A stretch of 64,000 bases of DNA. Source: Hoplostethus atlanticus. Lineage: Eukaryota; Chordata; Actinopteri; Trachichthyiformes; Trachichthyidae. The stretch's first letter is position 1. The number at the start of each line of letters is the position of its first letter. Where the stretch lies: assembly GCA_034670405.1 (NCBI GenBank), contig JAXDDX010000012.1, positions 3,255,001 to 3,319,000 of the forward strand, written 5' to 3'. The notes beneath the pieces were generated by a model that saw only the letters and a list, made by a program, of their open reading frames with translations, was not told the DNA's origin and made no database searches. The translations under genes were made by a program, and so were the position numbers. Of this stretch, positions 1-46,224 are shown piece by piece.

Positions 1-7
1 GTCTCTG

Positions 8-72
<65 letters not shown>

Positions 73-750
73 CACACACACACACATTCATCAGCAGGCC
101 ACAGGTGCCATAGCTTCATTACTATTCCAGTCAGCTGGGCTAACGCGCTGACAGACACTAGTAGAGAAGAGGTGGGAGCAGAGATAAAGAGATCTACACT
201 TATGATAAACTGAACTTACACTTGTAAAGCTGATTATAATTCTCTGGCCTGCAGATAATACATCTAAAAGTAATACATACTGACATTAGAGGATAGCATT
301 AAAGGATAGAAAGTATTTGCTTTTGGCTCATTGGAAACATCGGGTAGTAGAAAAAACACTGGTGACTTTCAAGTGCATACTCAGAGTTGACATCGCTCGT
401 CTGTAACACAAGTCTCTCTTGACTCTCTTGACACAGAGGCACTTTGCTTGCTTGAGTCGCTGGAGTTTGATGCCATACGTTTTATTTTGCCATTTTCATG
501 ACCATGAGAAATAAATAACAGGGCAGTGCAAAATTATACCGGTTGTGATGCTTTAAATGGATGGATTTTAGAGTTGGACTGGTATAGTTGCAGTCTGTAC
601 GAAGAAATAGTTAGGTTTACATACTGACAAACTGGTTGGCACAACTTAATAATTCTATATCTTACAGACAACAAATGCAACAGTAACACAGTGAATGGCA
701 TTAAAAAGATGAGTTAGATGAGTAGAGAGAAAGGCCACTAGCTACACATT

Positions 751-2288
751 TTAAAGGGGGGGTAGTTTACTCATTTTGGGCTATTTAAAACTGTTTCCAG
801 GGGTCTTGACAAGATGTTTTTGAAGTCGATATAAAAAAAAATCATAAAACCAGCTTCTGTGGTGTGTGTTTCAGTCTCTCATTTTCTCCATTGTAAAGAA
901 CAGGCTGTTTTGAGGGCGTGGAGGTTGTATGTAATGAGCACTGCTCTGATTGGCCGCCTCACGCAATCGCCTGGCGGAGGCGGAGAGCAGAGCGCTCCGC
1001 TCATGCTGCTCAAGGTAAACAAATAAGCTTGATGCAGAAATTTACCATAACCATGGCGGCCGCCTCCAGTCTGCCTCTGGGAAGAGGCAGCTGAGGCGGT
1101 TCCACTTAGTTTCTCAATGATAACAATTCTGTGTAATATTGTACTTTGTTTTGTGTATGTGGGTGTGTGAGCGACGCTCTCTGCTGTAGCCGGTCTGTTT
1201 ATGGCTCATGTCCATAAGCTTATTGAATACAACTTGCAGACAAGCTAGGATTGACAATTTTGTTGAGCTAGTTAGCCAATATATTATTGGATGCAACCTA
1301 TTTGCATCCAAACAGCACAGTGCAAACAACCAAACACGATTGTACTAATGGTGAGCCTGACACGTTCGACAGACTTATAAAACAGACACTGGTCCCAACA
1401 AATAACTTTAAGATGAGTCCTGACTCCAACCAATAACTTTACTTTTACTTTACTTTACTTTTAATGACTCCAGCTTTAGTTTTCTTACTTCTTCCACACC
1501 CAACAAGCCCGTGGCTAGCCCCGCTAGCTCGTTAGCTAACTAGCAGTCGAATATACTAACCAGACTAATTTGTAAATTGTATCAAAACATGGTGACACTT
1601 ACAGATTCCAATTTTGCAGATGGGCCACGTACCTTATGAAGTGCTCCATCTTTAAGCTTCAATTTAGATGATAATCCTGCTGTTGCTCAAGCAGTCCGAG
1701 GAGTGATCATCACACACAGAAAAAATGAGCTAACTGTAGCCGAGCTAACTGTAGCCGTTGCCGTTAAAAATAAAATGAATCCGCTCTATCCTGGCATTTT
1801 CGCGTGTTGGGAGACTGTGCAGGGATCTATGTTGCTGCCTGCATCCTACAAAATAATAACTGGAGAGTTGATATATCGCCATAGATATGTTGTTGTTTTA
1901 GCTTCACTGGTCGCAAAGTAATGGTGCATTCCAGTGTACTCGGAAAAAACGTGACCGAGTACAATGGAATGCACCATAAGCAACGGCTTGCGGAGAGCTG
2001 CATTTTGAGACGAGGTAAATGGGATCGGTTGTTCACCTGGGCGTGGGCATGCTCTGAGAGGGGTTGGATTATGTGACCGTATTATGACCGTTATGACGTC
2101 TAAAGGGGATACTTTCTGAAACGGCCTGTTTTTGGACCGATTTGGCACTGTTTTTGGAAAAAGGAAAATACAGAAAAAGGGGTTGACTTCCAGATTTCAT
2201 ATTTTCTCGGCTACTTAGGTCAACGATAACCTGTGGAACATGTATAAGGGCCAGGAATAAGCCGTTTTCCATAATATGATCCCTTTAA
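751..2288. mobile_element. TTAA-flanked nonautonomous DNA transposon
   Basis: The left end TTAA-AGGGGGGGTAG and right end ATCATATGATC-like ...CCCTTTAA give a TTAA duplication and short inverted ends beginning AGGG. About 1.5 kb with no transposase frame. TTAA targets are used by piggyBac and Kolobok elements; which one is unclear. A CpG-rich internal part (900-1090) with an ATGGCGGCCGCC belongs to the element. Confidence 0.5.
1921..1977. repeat. Near-perfect hairpin inside the TTAA element
   Basis: Arms 1921-1943 and 1955-1977 (23 bp each, one mismatch) flank an 11-bp loop. The arm begins atggtgcattcca. It is probably a palindromic MITE end or nested mini-element. Confidence 0.8.
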
Positions 2289-2503
2289 TTCTATAGCCTA
2301 CAGTAAAAAGATATTGTGACATTTTGGATTTTAGTTTATGTTTTTTTCACAAGATTTCAATGAGGAATACCAACAATGTGAACAAGCCATTTTAGGGGAA
2401 TTGAAGGGCTTTTTTCCCCACAGTGTGTCTACTGAAGAAACTTTTTTGTCCACCAATTCATTCATACTACACTGGTGATCACATGCACCATTTGATGTTC
2501 CAG

Positions 2504-35348
<32,845 letters not shown>

Positions 35349-37660
35349 CGATGAGACCACGTTAGCCAGGACTAGCTCCTGATCCCTTTGTGTTTGTGAC
35401 TTTTTAGACTGAGTTTTTATTTTCATTTTTCATTCTTGGGATTGTTTTTGAACTATCTGGATGGACATTATTGCCATCTGCGCCAAGGGACTTGTACTGG
35501 GGGTGTAGAGAGAGCAGTCATGAGTCGGTCAAGCCACTTTCATCATTTTACCTGCCTGGATTGCAAGGTGGGCAGGGTTTGCAATTTTTTTTATGGCACG
35601 TTCAGGTGAAGTTGTAGGCAGACAAAAGAAAATTAGAACATTTTAGGCAACTTGGTTCCATTGTGGCCAGGCAAGAACAGTCCCAGAAAAGTAATTAAGT
35701 TCAGCAGTGTGCCTTGGAGTGAGCTCAGGTGTACCTTGAGATTTTAATGTGTAAAGGACATTCATGGAAAAAAAAAAAAAGGTTACCTGACTTCACTCAT
35801 TTTCACACATTTTCTCCAGATTAGGGCAGGTTTAGCCTTTGGTCCAGCAGCTCTTTTTCTGGCTGTACAAGGCTTTATGTGATGTGTATTTTTCAGTTAA
35901 AAGCTTGGATGTGCCATGGATTTTTTGTAGTGAAAGTTTATGCCAATGTGCATTTGAACAATAACAATGCCAAACCTAGCCAGTGGTTTTGTGTTTCATA
36001 ATGTGCTGACATCAAGGATCAGTCATTATCAACATTACAGTGACTGAGCTGTGTATAAGAGACTACACAAGTTCCTCCAAATGTGTCAAATAAGAACCCA
36101 GTGTTCAACATGTGACAGATGTTTTTAGACCATTTCAAGTGTGGGTAGAAGACAATACATACTGCTCTAGCAGATGTGTCATTGAATGAACATTGTAATA
36201 TAATTGGATACTTTTTTCAACTTGACTTTTTTAGTTCTATCGAGAGAAATGTCACTGTCACATCCTCAGGTCTTAACTGTGGGTGCGTGCACCATGTGAT
36301 CCGGTGTATATTTATATACATATGTGTGTAAAAGTGCCCTTATGTGTGCATATGTGCACTGCCATTTACTGTGACTTTGCCACACAGTGTAATTCCAAGG
36401 TGCTATACTTCTCTGGTGAACTACACTCATATACGACAAGCCAAGAACACCCTCACATACATTAAAAGTTTCAACTAGGGTGTAATGATATACCCAACTC
36501 GTGACAAAAACAATTACTATGCATGCTGGGTTTACAATGTTGCCACAGTATCAGAAATGAAACTGAAACTGTGAGACAGCTGCCTAAACAAAAACGCTGT
36601 CAGGCGACTTGTTTCTTTCTAAAACAAGGAATTAAATGAGCAAGAACAATGTCTTGTTGTTTTGGCGCAGAATTGTGATATTTGTACATTTTGTTTCCAA
36701 GTTGTAGTTACTTATATAATAGATTATATAATACATTTTCAGCTCGACAATACCTATTGTGCCTTTTTCATATATGTTATGTGACAGCATGTTTTTACAT
36801 GCATATTATCCATCATTTTCTAGAGCTAGATGTATTTGTATATCCAATGCCAAACTATCTATAGTGAGAAAAAAGCAAATATGAAAACACATTCCTGAAT
36901 TGTTTCTGTGTGGGAAAAAAAGCCTGTAATGTTGTTTTGAGATGTCAGACTGCCAAAATCTATGGTACACATAGACGCTTCAAAGGCGTCTACTAATAGA
37001 AAACTGACTGGTTATTATGCTGCTTTAGTCCACCAGCTTTAATTGCTTTGATAACCACTTCTTCACTTTAATATATTAGCTAAATTGACTATTCCACATT
37101 GATCAGGAATGGCTGTTTTATACAATATGTCATCAAGAGGATAGTCATGTAATATTGGTGTATTATTTCAGAGATATGCTTTTCGTGTTTGCTTTTTTTT
37201 TAAACTGTTTTCATCCTTTAGATTGGAGAAATATTTCAGGATGGTCGACAGCCCCCTGATCAGTTAGTCTTCATCTCTTGGTTCTTTTGTATTGACCAAA
37301 GTATGTGTTCATGCAGTAAAACTTATTTATATTTGGTTTCTTTGCTTTGACTGATTTCTCTCCAAATGCTGAGATATTGCAGAATGTATATCAAATCAAA
37401 ATGAAGTCTATTCTTCAGAGTACTGTTCTGCATGACATACCAAGCAAGTAGTTGTGCCTTTTCCACCAACTTAGGAGACAGTTACTATGGAAGCTACCAT
37501 GAGCTTTATTTCTCCCATACTCGTTAAGTTTTGTTTTTTTACTTTTTAATTGTATGAATAGTTAATTTCTATTTAGATCACACTATTTATGCCATTACCA
37601 ATGCATGTACCTTAATTTTGTATTTCCATATGGACAATAAAAAATTATATATTTTACCGA
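35349..37660 (+). other. phldb2: phldb2 3' untranslated region
   Basis: About 2.3 kb of AT-rich sequence after the TAG, with no splice-like or coding structure. AATAAA at 37636-37641 is the likely poly(A) signal, placing cleavage near 37655-37670. No repeats were recognised in it. Confidence 0.75.
37636..37641 (+). terminator. phldb2: Poly(A) signal of phldb2
   Basis: Canonical AATAAA in a T/A-rich context, the most convincing one downstream of the stop codon. A TTTTCATGTCTT-rich stretch follows. Confidence 0.6.
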
Positions 37661-37672
37661 TATAATTTGTTT

Positions 37673-38278
37673 TCATGTCTTAAGTGAGCTCCAGTGAGAG
37701 TGCATCATCTCTGATCAAAAACACAAAAATCTGAATGAGACTTGCATGGCCAAAAGAGTGTAATCCCATAAATAATATACAAAACCCATTAAAATCACAT
37801 CAATGTCTTACCAGTTTTTATTGAGAAAAATAAGTGCATCACATGTATAGAAAATTCAACAGTAATAATTACACAAAACATCATAGTAATAGTAATAAAG
37901 AACATACTCACATACTTCTTCTTATTGACCATTTGTAGACACACATCAGGAAGAAAGACAAAGATATCAAGCTGTAGTAGTTTCTAATAAAACTTACTTA
38001 TTTGCCTTACAATACTAACATTGTATCTTTCAGCATGGTATGAAGTATTTATAAAATTAAAAATGCGAGTACTAAGTTTTTCTCAGAAGTCATAGAGCAC
38101 TTCACAGGAGTAAATAAATGTACCAAATTTCCAGAAAAGGAGCAGATATCATTAATATTACACTATTTGGACACCATGGATTCACAATGACATATCTTAT
38201 GCAGTATTTTAAAATGAACCTTTTTAGATTGATATGGCATATAAAACTTGCAGGGCATGAACCATGATTTTTTCGGAT
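37673..38278. other. Intergenic, nothing recognised
   Basis: AT-rich sequence between the phldb2 poly(A) site and a TIR element. No gene, RNA or known repeat is seen. Confidence 0.6.
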
Positions 38279-38280
38279 TA

Positions 38281-39242
38281 CAGTTTTTCTCAGTCGCTTT
38301 AGTACATTTCTCGAATCATCCTTAAGATTTGCAAAACAGTAAGCGCATTTCTCGAAACAATTGGTACAAACAGCACCACACAATGGATTACCTGCAAAAG
38401 CCCGTAACTTGCTCAAAATCCTTAGTTCATCTCTCAAAAGTAAATCTTTACGTCAATGAACATGTCAGTGCCATCAGAATGACAAGTCCTTGTGTCATTG
38501 AGTACAAACAAGATAGTCAAAATGCTTAGCCATGTTGTCAATATAACAGTGTACTGATGGAAACTATGGTGAAGGGTTTGATGGCAATGATTGAAAATAC
38601 ACAAGGCTGCACTTTTTCTGTATGGCATGTATCAATTTCAGAAGACATTTACAACCAATAATTGTTCAAATTGTCATAATTGTTAGTCATTTGCCTAAAT
38701 GTGCTAAAACATTTGCAAATGGTAACAAAGAGAAATGCTCTTTCTGCACAAGAAAATGTTGTCTTGACGACTTCAACTGTAATTCAAGAATTGAGCCAAA
38801 GCAACTGAGAAAAACTGTAGTGAAAGTCAAGATTCACTTGAGAGCAATTCATCATTTCAGGACACATTTACAAAATAAGTCTAATAGAAATGTATAGAAA
38901 ATATGCTTGACAGATTATGACAACTGGTTCAACCATTTTGCATGTAATGACTTATGCAATGAACTAATGCCTAGATGTTCTGGGGGGTGAGACTATTCAA
39001 CAGAGAACCAATATAATACATTTTGATCAACATGACATAAACTATTGATAATGTAGGAAACAGCAGACGGTTGGACATAATCATTTGCATGAATGTGCCA
39101 AAGCATTTGCAATTTGTTCAAAAGAATGAGAAATTACTTTTATGATGTGCACAAGTGACTAGATGATGTGGAGGTTGAACAAGTAGTTTTGAGAATTTCA
39201 ATTCTGATCTGAGAAAGCGACCAAAGCGACTGAGAAAAACTG
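38281..39242. mobile_element. DNA transposon-like element with cagtttttctcagtcgcttt ends
   Basis: The left end CAGTTTTTCTCAGTCGCTTT (38281) is answered by AAAGCGACTGAGAAAAACTG at the right (39223-39242). Both are flanked by TA. A third, internal copy of the right end lies at 38801-38818. No transposase frame. The family was not identified. Confidence 0.65.
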
Positions 39243-39430
39243 TAATGTCATATATGAATGAATCCCATAAAATGTCCCTCTAGGAGAGAAATGTCTGGTG
39301 TAGGCAGGGTCAATCCATCCAGTCTGGCCAAATAACATGGACATGGAGCGCCCCCGTGTGGTGGAACACGGTAATACTGCTAGACAGCATATATATATAT
39401 ATATATACACATACAGTATATATACTGTAT

Positions 39431-39590
39431 ATTCAAGATTCAAGATTCAAGAATTTTATTTGTCACATACACACACAGGGTGTGCAGTGAAATGAAAAGC
39501 GGCAATGCTCAGCAGGAATGTGCAAAGGGCAACAAGTACACACTATTTACAATAAAAAAACAACACAATATTATATATATAATATTATAT
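39431..39590 (-). repeat. Retroelement tail, minus orientation
   Basis: Triple ttcaaga, then attttatttgtcacatacac and gtgcagtgaaatgaaaagcg, a widespread fish repeat end. A TATA/ACTGTATA palindrome precedes it (39389-39431). Confidence 0.5.
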
Positions 39591-39599
39591 ACTGCATCA

Positions 39600-41242
39600 A
39601 ATATCCACTATCACAACAATTCGCCTTATTTATGAACCTCATAATAAAAGCTGATGTGGCAACGTTGTTGTCTTTATCACACATCTTAGTCTATTTAGAA
39701 CGGGGGACATTTAAGCATTTGATTCCTTTTTTGGATAGGGGTTACTCATAGCTTGTTTGACTGGAATATCCCACCATGCCTTGCAACCTTTGCTTTTTTA
39801 GGTTTGAAAACATTTATGAAAAATCAAGAATATTTCCACATACAAGCAACTCTCAAAGATTCAATCCTTGTCATATGTATAGATCTACGGCAGGGGTTCT
39901 TCATTGTAAAACTAAGACTGCAACACTTATGATATGATATATCGATATATATAAACCTCCCTTTCATTACTTTCCTACCTGGTCCGATTGTAGTGGGTTT
40001 CAATGATTGGTGTTTCTCTCGGTCTAAAGATTATTTACCGACGAATTGTTTATTATTTAGCTCACGCCTACACTATAATTTAGCATGAAAATCGATTGGT
40101 CGTGTTTCGATTACAGAGCGAGATTCGTTTTGAAACGCCTCCTCGTTTTATCTCACTTGCATTTTACCCGTGGTGCATTGCGACTATAAAGCTGTGACTT
40201 GAACGGTAAACAAAAACGCTACTTGTCAGTGTTTCCTACCTTTCTGAGCGTGGTCGAGCATAGAGGTGATTACATCGAGCCTATATTATTAAGGGGAGTG
40301 GTGGATAAATCGATGATGACACCCATTGTCTATTATCCCAACTCGCCCGGGACCTATTTAAACGCTGTGTTACTGCTCTATTACCGGTTGGTCCGAAGAC
40401 GGTGGTATCGCACTTGATTGCTAAAGTCAGTTATAGGATTCATGGTTTCTCTCTCTCCCCCACTGTCGGCCTTGACTAACCCTCTAGAGACAGCCCCGGA
40501 GCTCGTCCCTAATTGGCCAGTTGCGTTCCAAACCGTTAAACGGACTCTTCACCGCAGGGAAGTTAAATATTAATGCCTGAAAATCACCGTCACACCGCTG
40601 CTAAGTCAACAGTGTCAACTTAAACTTGCCCTCTGGTTCACCTTAAGTGACTGGTGTCATTTGTCACAAAAAATACACACACACTCATGGTGTTCAGTCT
40701 GAAAATAGACGCACATGTTTTTAAACTAAACATTGAAAATACATGTATTGGCTTACCATAATAACTTAGATCATATTTGCTCTTTAACTTTGACATCAGA
40801 ACCTGAATGAATAACACATATAAATAGAGTACCATGTTTTTTTTTGCATCTAAGATATCAAAATAACAGTACTTAATGTAATCATAATCATATATCATAA
40901 TTCATATATTGATGTTTTGTTGTGTATCAGGACTTAATAGATGGATAAATATACAATTCTAATAAGTTAAATATCTCGACGTGACATCACGCCGTCTATG
41001 TTTGACCAGTTATCCATGGGAAAACGAAAACTACAGCACCAAACAACAAAATGGACCCAGGAATTCAAGGTACATCACCAACAGCTGCTTTTTTTCAACC
41101 AGGACGGTTGGGCGTGCCGAGTTTGGGCAAGCAGCATATACAGAGTGCATCAAAGTTCATTATTTAGGCTTTAAATCTAGACTAGGAAAAATCCACCCTA
41201 AAACACTTAAGCACGGTAGGGTAGCCCCTCTTGAGTAGCCCC
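39600..41242. other. Intergenic, partly CpG-containing
   Basis: No gene is recognised. The stretch 40070-40550 is richer in CpG (tcgcccgggac, ggtccgaagacgg) than its neighbours and might be an old LTR or a distal promoter, but no diagnostic feature was found. Confidence 0.35.
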
Positions 41243-41422
41243 TGCCAAGGTTTCTTCCATTTTTTCCTAAAAGGTTTTGTGGGAGTTTTTCCTTGTCCTC
41301 TGTGCGGGTCCAAGGCTGGGGGATGTCTTTACTAACCATTTATTGTTTTGGGCACTGTGAAGCCCTTAGAGACTAACGGTGATTAAGGGCTAAACAAATC
41401 AAATGTGATTTGATTTGATATT
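41243..41422 (+). repeat. Retroelement 3' region
   Basis: ccaaggtttcttccatttttt, then gggagtttttccttg, then gattaagggctaaacaaatc and gatttgatttgat. It is the familiar 3' domain shared by many fish retroposons. Confidence 0.55.
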
Positions 41423-41689
41423 AAGACCAACATGACTTGGCTGCAATTTGGGGTTGTCAGAACTACCAGCCTATCTCGAATTAGCAGATGGACCAGTTCA
41501 ACAAGAAGACTCGAACATGGCTATAAATAGGCACAATTGCTTTTTCTTGGGCATACCGCTGTGTGAGTGTGTGTGTGTCTTTAAGAATTCAGCTGTAATT
41601 CGATCCCTATAGGGGATGGGGAAAGAGAAAAAAGAGAGAGAGTGTGTGTGTGTGTGTGTGTGTGTGTTACCCTACAGTAACCCCTCTCC

Positions 41690-41974
41690 ATCATTTCTAT
41701 AATCGAGCGTCGAGCTGCGCGAGCCGCACCGCTGCATGCGTTATACGTTGGATGAGATTATTAGTAAACATTGCGGAGCTTGCGCAGGGCTCCGGTCCCA
41801 CCCCGTTCCCCACAAGTTGTTAGTATGTCTGCTTAGATGGAGGCGGACTGTCTTGTTTATCAAAATGACTCAACATGGGTTTGGCTTTGACTCAACCTAT
41901 GACTGTCGACCGACCCTCGAAACCATAATCAGCTGAGAGCGAGGGACGCAGATCATCTGAATGAAAGTCGCAAG
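41690..41974 (+). promoter_or_regulatory. tlcd4: Candidate tlcd4 promoter and noncoding first exon
   Basis: A CpG-rich patch (cgagcgtcgagctgcgcgag) near 41705 leads into a stretch ending gtcgcaag|gtaagc, a strong splice donor at 41975. The next coding acceptor on this strand is tlcd4 at 50252, whose exon carries only 15 bp of 5' UTR, so an upstream noncoding exon is needed and this one fits. The exact start is not visible. Confidence 0.5.
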
Positions 41975-43984
41975 GTAAGCCCACCTGTAATACATTTTAC
42001 ATTTTGATTTATTCTTCATACCCATGGCTGGCACGCAGACCGGTGGCCAGGCCAGTGTTATTTTTCCTCGCCACATTCACAGCAAGAGCAGCTGGCCGGG
42101 CAATGCGGCGTGGGCTGGCCTTGCATGTGCTGGTGATATCGTAATTTAAAAAAAAAATGAGATATTTCGTTGAATAAGAGATTTATTTCAGCCAACAGAT
42201 TCTCTGAAATGCGATCCAATGATGCACCTAAGTTATTTTCGTAGGGCTATCGTTTCCTTGCTGGTTGAAAAAGATCCACCCCTCTTACGCAAGCGATTTT
42301 AATGCTACCTACCAAAACATTATAGGGCCATATGAGGCTGGCGAAGATTCAAATCTGTTTCAGTACAGGAAAGTGATCATTTTCAAGAACATTTGACCAC
42401 ACTGTTAAAGGTGGACCCTCACATGCCATTTATGTGTAAATACTACTCTTTCCAAATGGAGATATCTCTCTCATTTCCTTTCATTTCACTCACTTCATAC
42501 ACATAAGGCGTTAACAGTAATCAGTCAATTGAGATATTATCAACATTGCTCTTGACACTAGAGAGGTAGTGGAGGATAAACCCACTTAAACTAATTTTAG
42601 AGTTTCACCTTTTCAGGCTGACATAAATCTCAATGATGTATACATCACAGTAAACTGATGGATAGGCACATGAGGATATATAAATAATAATTAATGTGTT
42701 TAGTGTATGGTTACTAAAACGGCACATCGGCTGAACAGATACTCCATACACGTGGAAGGAAGTTGGTTTCCTTACCGTTTTTATCATCAGCGCTCTTGTT
42801 GACACTTTCACAACCTGCCCTGTTTCGTTCAGTTTAAGAACTCCAATGTTCATGTGGGCCGAACTCATTATTATATGGACCTTTGAGTCAATAGATGTTT
42901 GCCAGAGAACTACTGAAGGGCCTCAGCTGTTTGCTTTTCATGAGTTTACGTCAACCTCAGTGGCCATTTGTCCTTGGCAACAGGGTCCCGTATGAAACAG
43001 GACACACACGTCTATGTGCATAATAAAAACAATGCATTGTTTAAAAAATGTCCCCCTCCCCTTTTTTCTAAGCATGGTTGAAGGTCTTGGACTCACTTGC
43101 CTCTCCAGATATGTATTCAATCACCATCCCCCTGTGTTCACTCTCTTCTATATAAGCGACCTTCTTATAACAAAAGCTGAGTCTTTCTGCCCTGCAGCTA
43201 CATAAAACTACTAATGCCCACTAATGCACTATAGGTAGGCATAAGGATGGGGCTCTGTGGGATGGCCTACTCACTTCACTGGTGGATTTCTTTCTTGGCT
43301 TCAGTATTTTAGGGAAGTGCACACTCTCAGTCCTCCAGCATTTCTTTGTAGTAGTGCAGGAGCCACGACGGATATAAAATCGTATCACCAAGAACCTGGC
43401 TCTCTCTATCCTCTTTCTGTATTTGTATGTATGGGCTGGAAGATATTGCTGCATTTTATTGCCTGGGAGATGTACATATGTGCTGTAACGTTAACTGTAG
43501 GTCTGACTTTCACCAAGGGCTGGCACGGTCAAATCAGCCCACATACAAATAGCCCAGTGCAACACGTATACACACAGAGCAGAGCAGTGGGCTGGACTCC
43601 CACATTGGCTGCAGCAGACCACTGCCACTGACATACATTGGCCGGCTCAAGCAAGCATGCATGCAGAGCTGCTAATTTTGGATCGTTGTTGTTGTTTAAT
43701 GGAGAACACTCACTTCTTGATCCAAATATAGATGGGCCTACTAGTATTTTGGGGGGCTAACAGTAGCTTTGGGCCATGCAGCTTTGGGCCATACATGTAA
43801 AACTGCTACACATCATATCACTAAACGAATGCTTGGATTTTGAATTGGATGATTAAAGTCTCTGGGATTCAGATGAATTGCATCAAATCATCCCTCTCTG
43901 ATTTTAAAGTGTTAGTTCTGAAGTTTGTCTTTGTTTTGGTTGTTTTGGCGCCGTCTTTAATAGGTGGTAGCTGTCGTTGCAGTA

Positions 43985-44395
43985 AGGGCTCGAATTACAG
44001 GGGGGGGGGATTGGGGGGGTCTGACCCTACCTAGTTAAGACTTGGACTGTGGAACCCCCCAAAAGAGGTAAAAACAACAGGTCGGGGGGGTCGAAACAGT
44101 GATATATCCTTCTTACCTGTAATCGTAAATATTACAATATATTTCATGCCTGGAAGAATCTTGTAATACGATTTCAGGCACCCCTAAAGTGGACCATACC
44201 ATTTCTTAACCTTGACGTTAGTTGAACGTCTCGTCTGCCTGCCTCACTCCCATCATTGCAGTGGCTTGTGGAGACGCTGTAGGTTAATGTAAGTAGCTAT
44301 CTAGCTAGTTTAATACACTTCATTCACAGAGTCAACATGAGCAAGAGGAGAGGAGATATCCGGCACTTTTTTGGTGCTAAAAAAAAAAAAAAGAG
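43985..44395 (+). mobile_element. Fragment of a hAT element with ZMYM1-like transposase start
   Basis: G-rich terminal-like sequence (aattacaggggggggg) near 43996 precedes an ATG at 44337 that reads MSKRRGDIRHFFGAKKKKK. That resembles the N-terminus of ZMYM1-like hAT transposases in fish. The frame stops after about 30 codons and no right end was found. Confidence 0.45.
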
Positions 44396-44789
44396 TACAT
44401 TGAAAGTTGTAAGAATTAGGACTTAGAGATGATAATGCAGCCTGTATTTCTGTGGTTGTCATGCAGGCTTAATACTGAGCAGGATAGTATGAGTGATGGT
44501 GACCCCTGACTACAAAAGTTGTTGTGTGGTATGAGCTGCCCCATGAGCTGGTGTAATGGATTTGATTGATCATCATCTACAGACTGCAGACGTTAAATAA
44601 GCGAGATACTGTAAGGATCGTGAAGCACGCGCCTGCGCTGTACTGGGTTCCCTTTGCGCCCTGGAGAAAAAGTTGACCCCACCTGATTGTCATTGTATAA
44701 TTCTCACTCTGGTTGCAGTGAGTTTGACGACTGCAAATCACAGAGATCCATTCAAAATGAAACTTCTTTTTTTGTATATATATATATTT

Positions 44790-44925
44790 TTGGCCTTTTT
44801 TGACAGAGATAGTCAGGAAGGTATGGGAGAGAGGGGAAGACATGCAGCAAATGTCCGTGGGCCGGATTCGAACCCTGGTCGACTGCGGGAAGGACTGAGT
44901 CTTGTGGTATGCACTCTACCCGGTT
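44790..44925 (-). mobile_element. tRNA-derived SINE-like repeat, minus strand
   Basis: ggattcgaaccctgg is a reversed B box (GGTTCGAATCC), followed by tgcactctacc like a reversed A-box region. The left part (gacagagatagtcaggaagg, gacatgcagcaaat) is common in fish. Confidence 0.6.
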
Positions 44926-45763
44926 CAACAGGAAGAAACACTTAACAAGAAGTTTTGCCCAGACGTTGTTGACAGTCTCTTCAGGCAGAATATTTGTATC
45001 TGTCAATGTAAAAACGCCCATACATTGAATGGCTATTGCTAAAAATATGCCAACAATAGAAAGTATCAAAAAGGGTATTTATTAATATGAAAAGGATTAA
45101 TACTTTAAATGCCGTCAGACTGTAATGGCAGAACAAGCTAGCCTCATTTGTCCAATAATTATTGATCAGTAGATTACATGGCCTGTTTGTTTTTTTGACA
45201 TACCATATGCATTGGAATAGCAACTATTTATTTGTCTTTGATAATATGAATTATATTAATCTTATATTAATCTAAATATAGTGTACAGGCAGACACATTT
45301 CACCTCCAAGAGCTAATAGTCAAGGTCATAGATATGCACAGGATATCTGGGCAGTTGCAAGGTAGAGCTAGTGATGCTGTCAGGTTCTCTCTATGCACAT
45401 TGATTGAGCTAGCTCACTCAGTAATGAAATGTTACAGGACTGTGTATGTGTGTGTGTCTGCAGTCTCATTGTTGGGTAGTATTGGTCTAGTGCCACCACT
45501 TAAGCACAAAGGTCTCCTGGGTTGTAGCCCTAGCAAAACAGCAACACATGCGTGCACACACACCCCTTGGGAGGATAGACTATACTACAGAGCTGTTAAG
45601 CATGTTGAGCACAAATAGCCCTTTGTGGTCCACCGTGCTCTGTAGACTTCTCTCTCTGTTTCTGCAAACAAGTTCACAGGTTGTATACACATTTTGAAAG
45701 ATTTGTCAAGGCATACATTTACTGTACTGCTTTTGAGACCTATGTACATGAGCCCTAACCATG

Positions 45764-45930
45764 ATAGATGGATGGATGGATGGATGGATGGATGGATGGA
45801 TGGATGGATAGATGGATAGATAGATACTTTATTGATCCCTGGGGGGAAAGTCTGGGGTTGCAGCAGCATAACAGTGTCACAAGAATGTACAAAATACAAG
45901 GCAAGGTACGAAATACAAAAAACAAAGTAC
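45764..45930 (-). mobile_element. LINE-type retroelement tail with (GGAT)n/(GATA)n
   Basis: About 55 bp of gatg/gata repeats, then ctttattgatccctggggg, then gttgcagcagcataacagtg, the reverse complement of the tail at 29384-29500. Confidence 0.72.
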
Positions 45931-46185
45931 TAAAATAACTAAATACTATAGAACAACTTATAAATAGCGACGTATTCCTAATGTGGGTCACTGGCAGGAA
46001 ACTGAACCCAGATTCAGGAAGTGATTGTTTAACAGCGTGTTCAACATGTGGGTGTTCTGGCCATGTGCGAATACAAGCCAGACGCTGTATTCGGTTTCTG
46101 TTTAGTGCATACACTATCCCTACAGTATACTGGGGATACTGCACACTGGAGCATTCACCATGTGAAAATTGAAACGTGCTTTTGG

Positions 46186-46224
46186 CAATATCAATATCAA
46201 TATCAATATCAATATCAATATCAA
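46186..46224. repeat. (ATCAAT)n hexanucleotide repeat
   Basis: Six units of caatat in series. Confidence 0.85.

Larger units (their letters stand above)
1..2503 (+). other. phldb2 intron (5' part outside window)
   Basis: No coding exon is seen. It holds a (TC)n tract at 1-70 and a TTAA-flanked element at 751-2288; the rest is ordinary AT-rich intron. Confidence 0.7.

Noticed and set aside
900-1110. CpG-rich patch with ATGGCGGCCGCC resembling a promoter and start codon
   Set aside because: It lies within the TTAA-flanked element (751-2288), the frame stops after 13 codons, and phldb2 is already in mid-protein downstream.
38622-38897. 91-codon open frame with Cys/His residues
   Set aside because: It lies inside a nonautonomous TIR element, and the Cys spacing fits no finger motif that I know.
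40070-40550. Possible promoter or small RNA gene in CpG-containing intergenic sequence
   Set aside because: No snRNA, rRNA or tRNA motif could be matched, and no splice donor ties it to a gene.
44860-44900. tRNA gene on the minus strand
   Set aside because: Only the B box is clear; the context is a dispersed SINE-like repeat.
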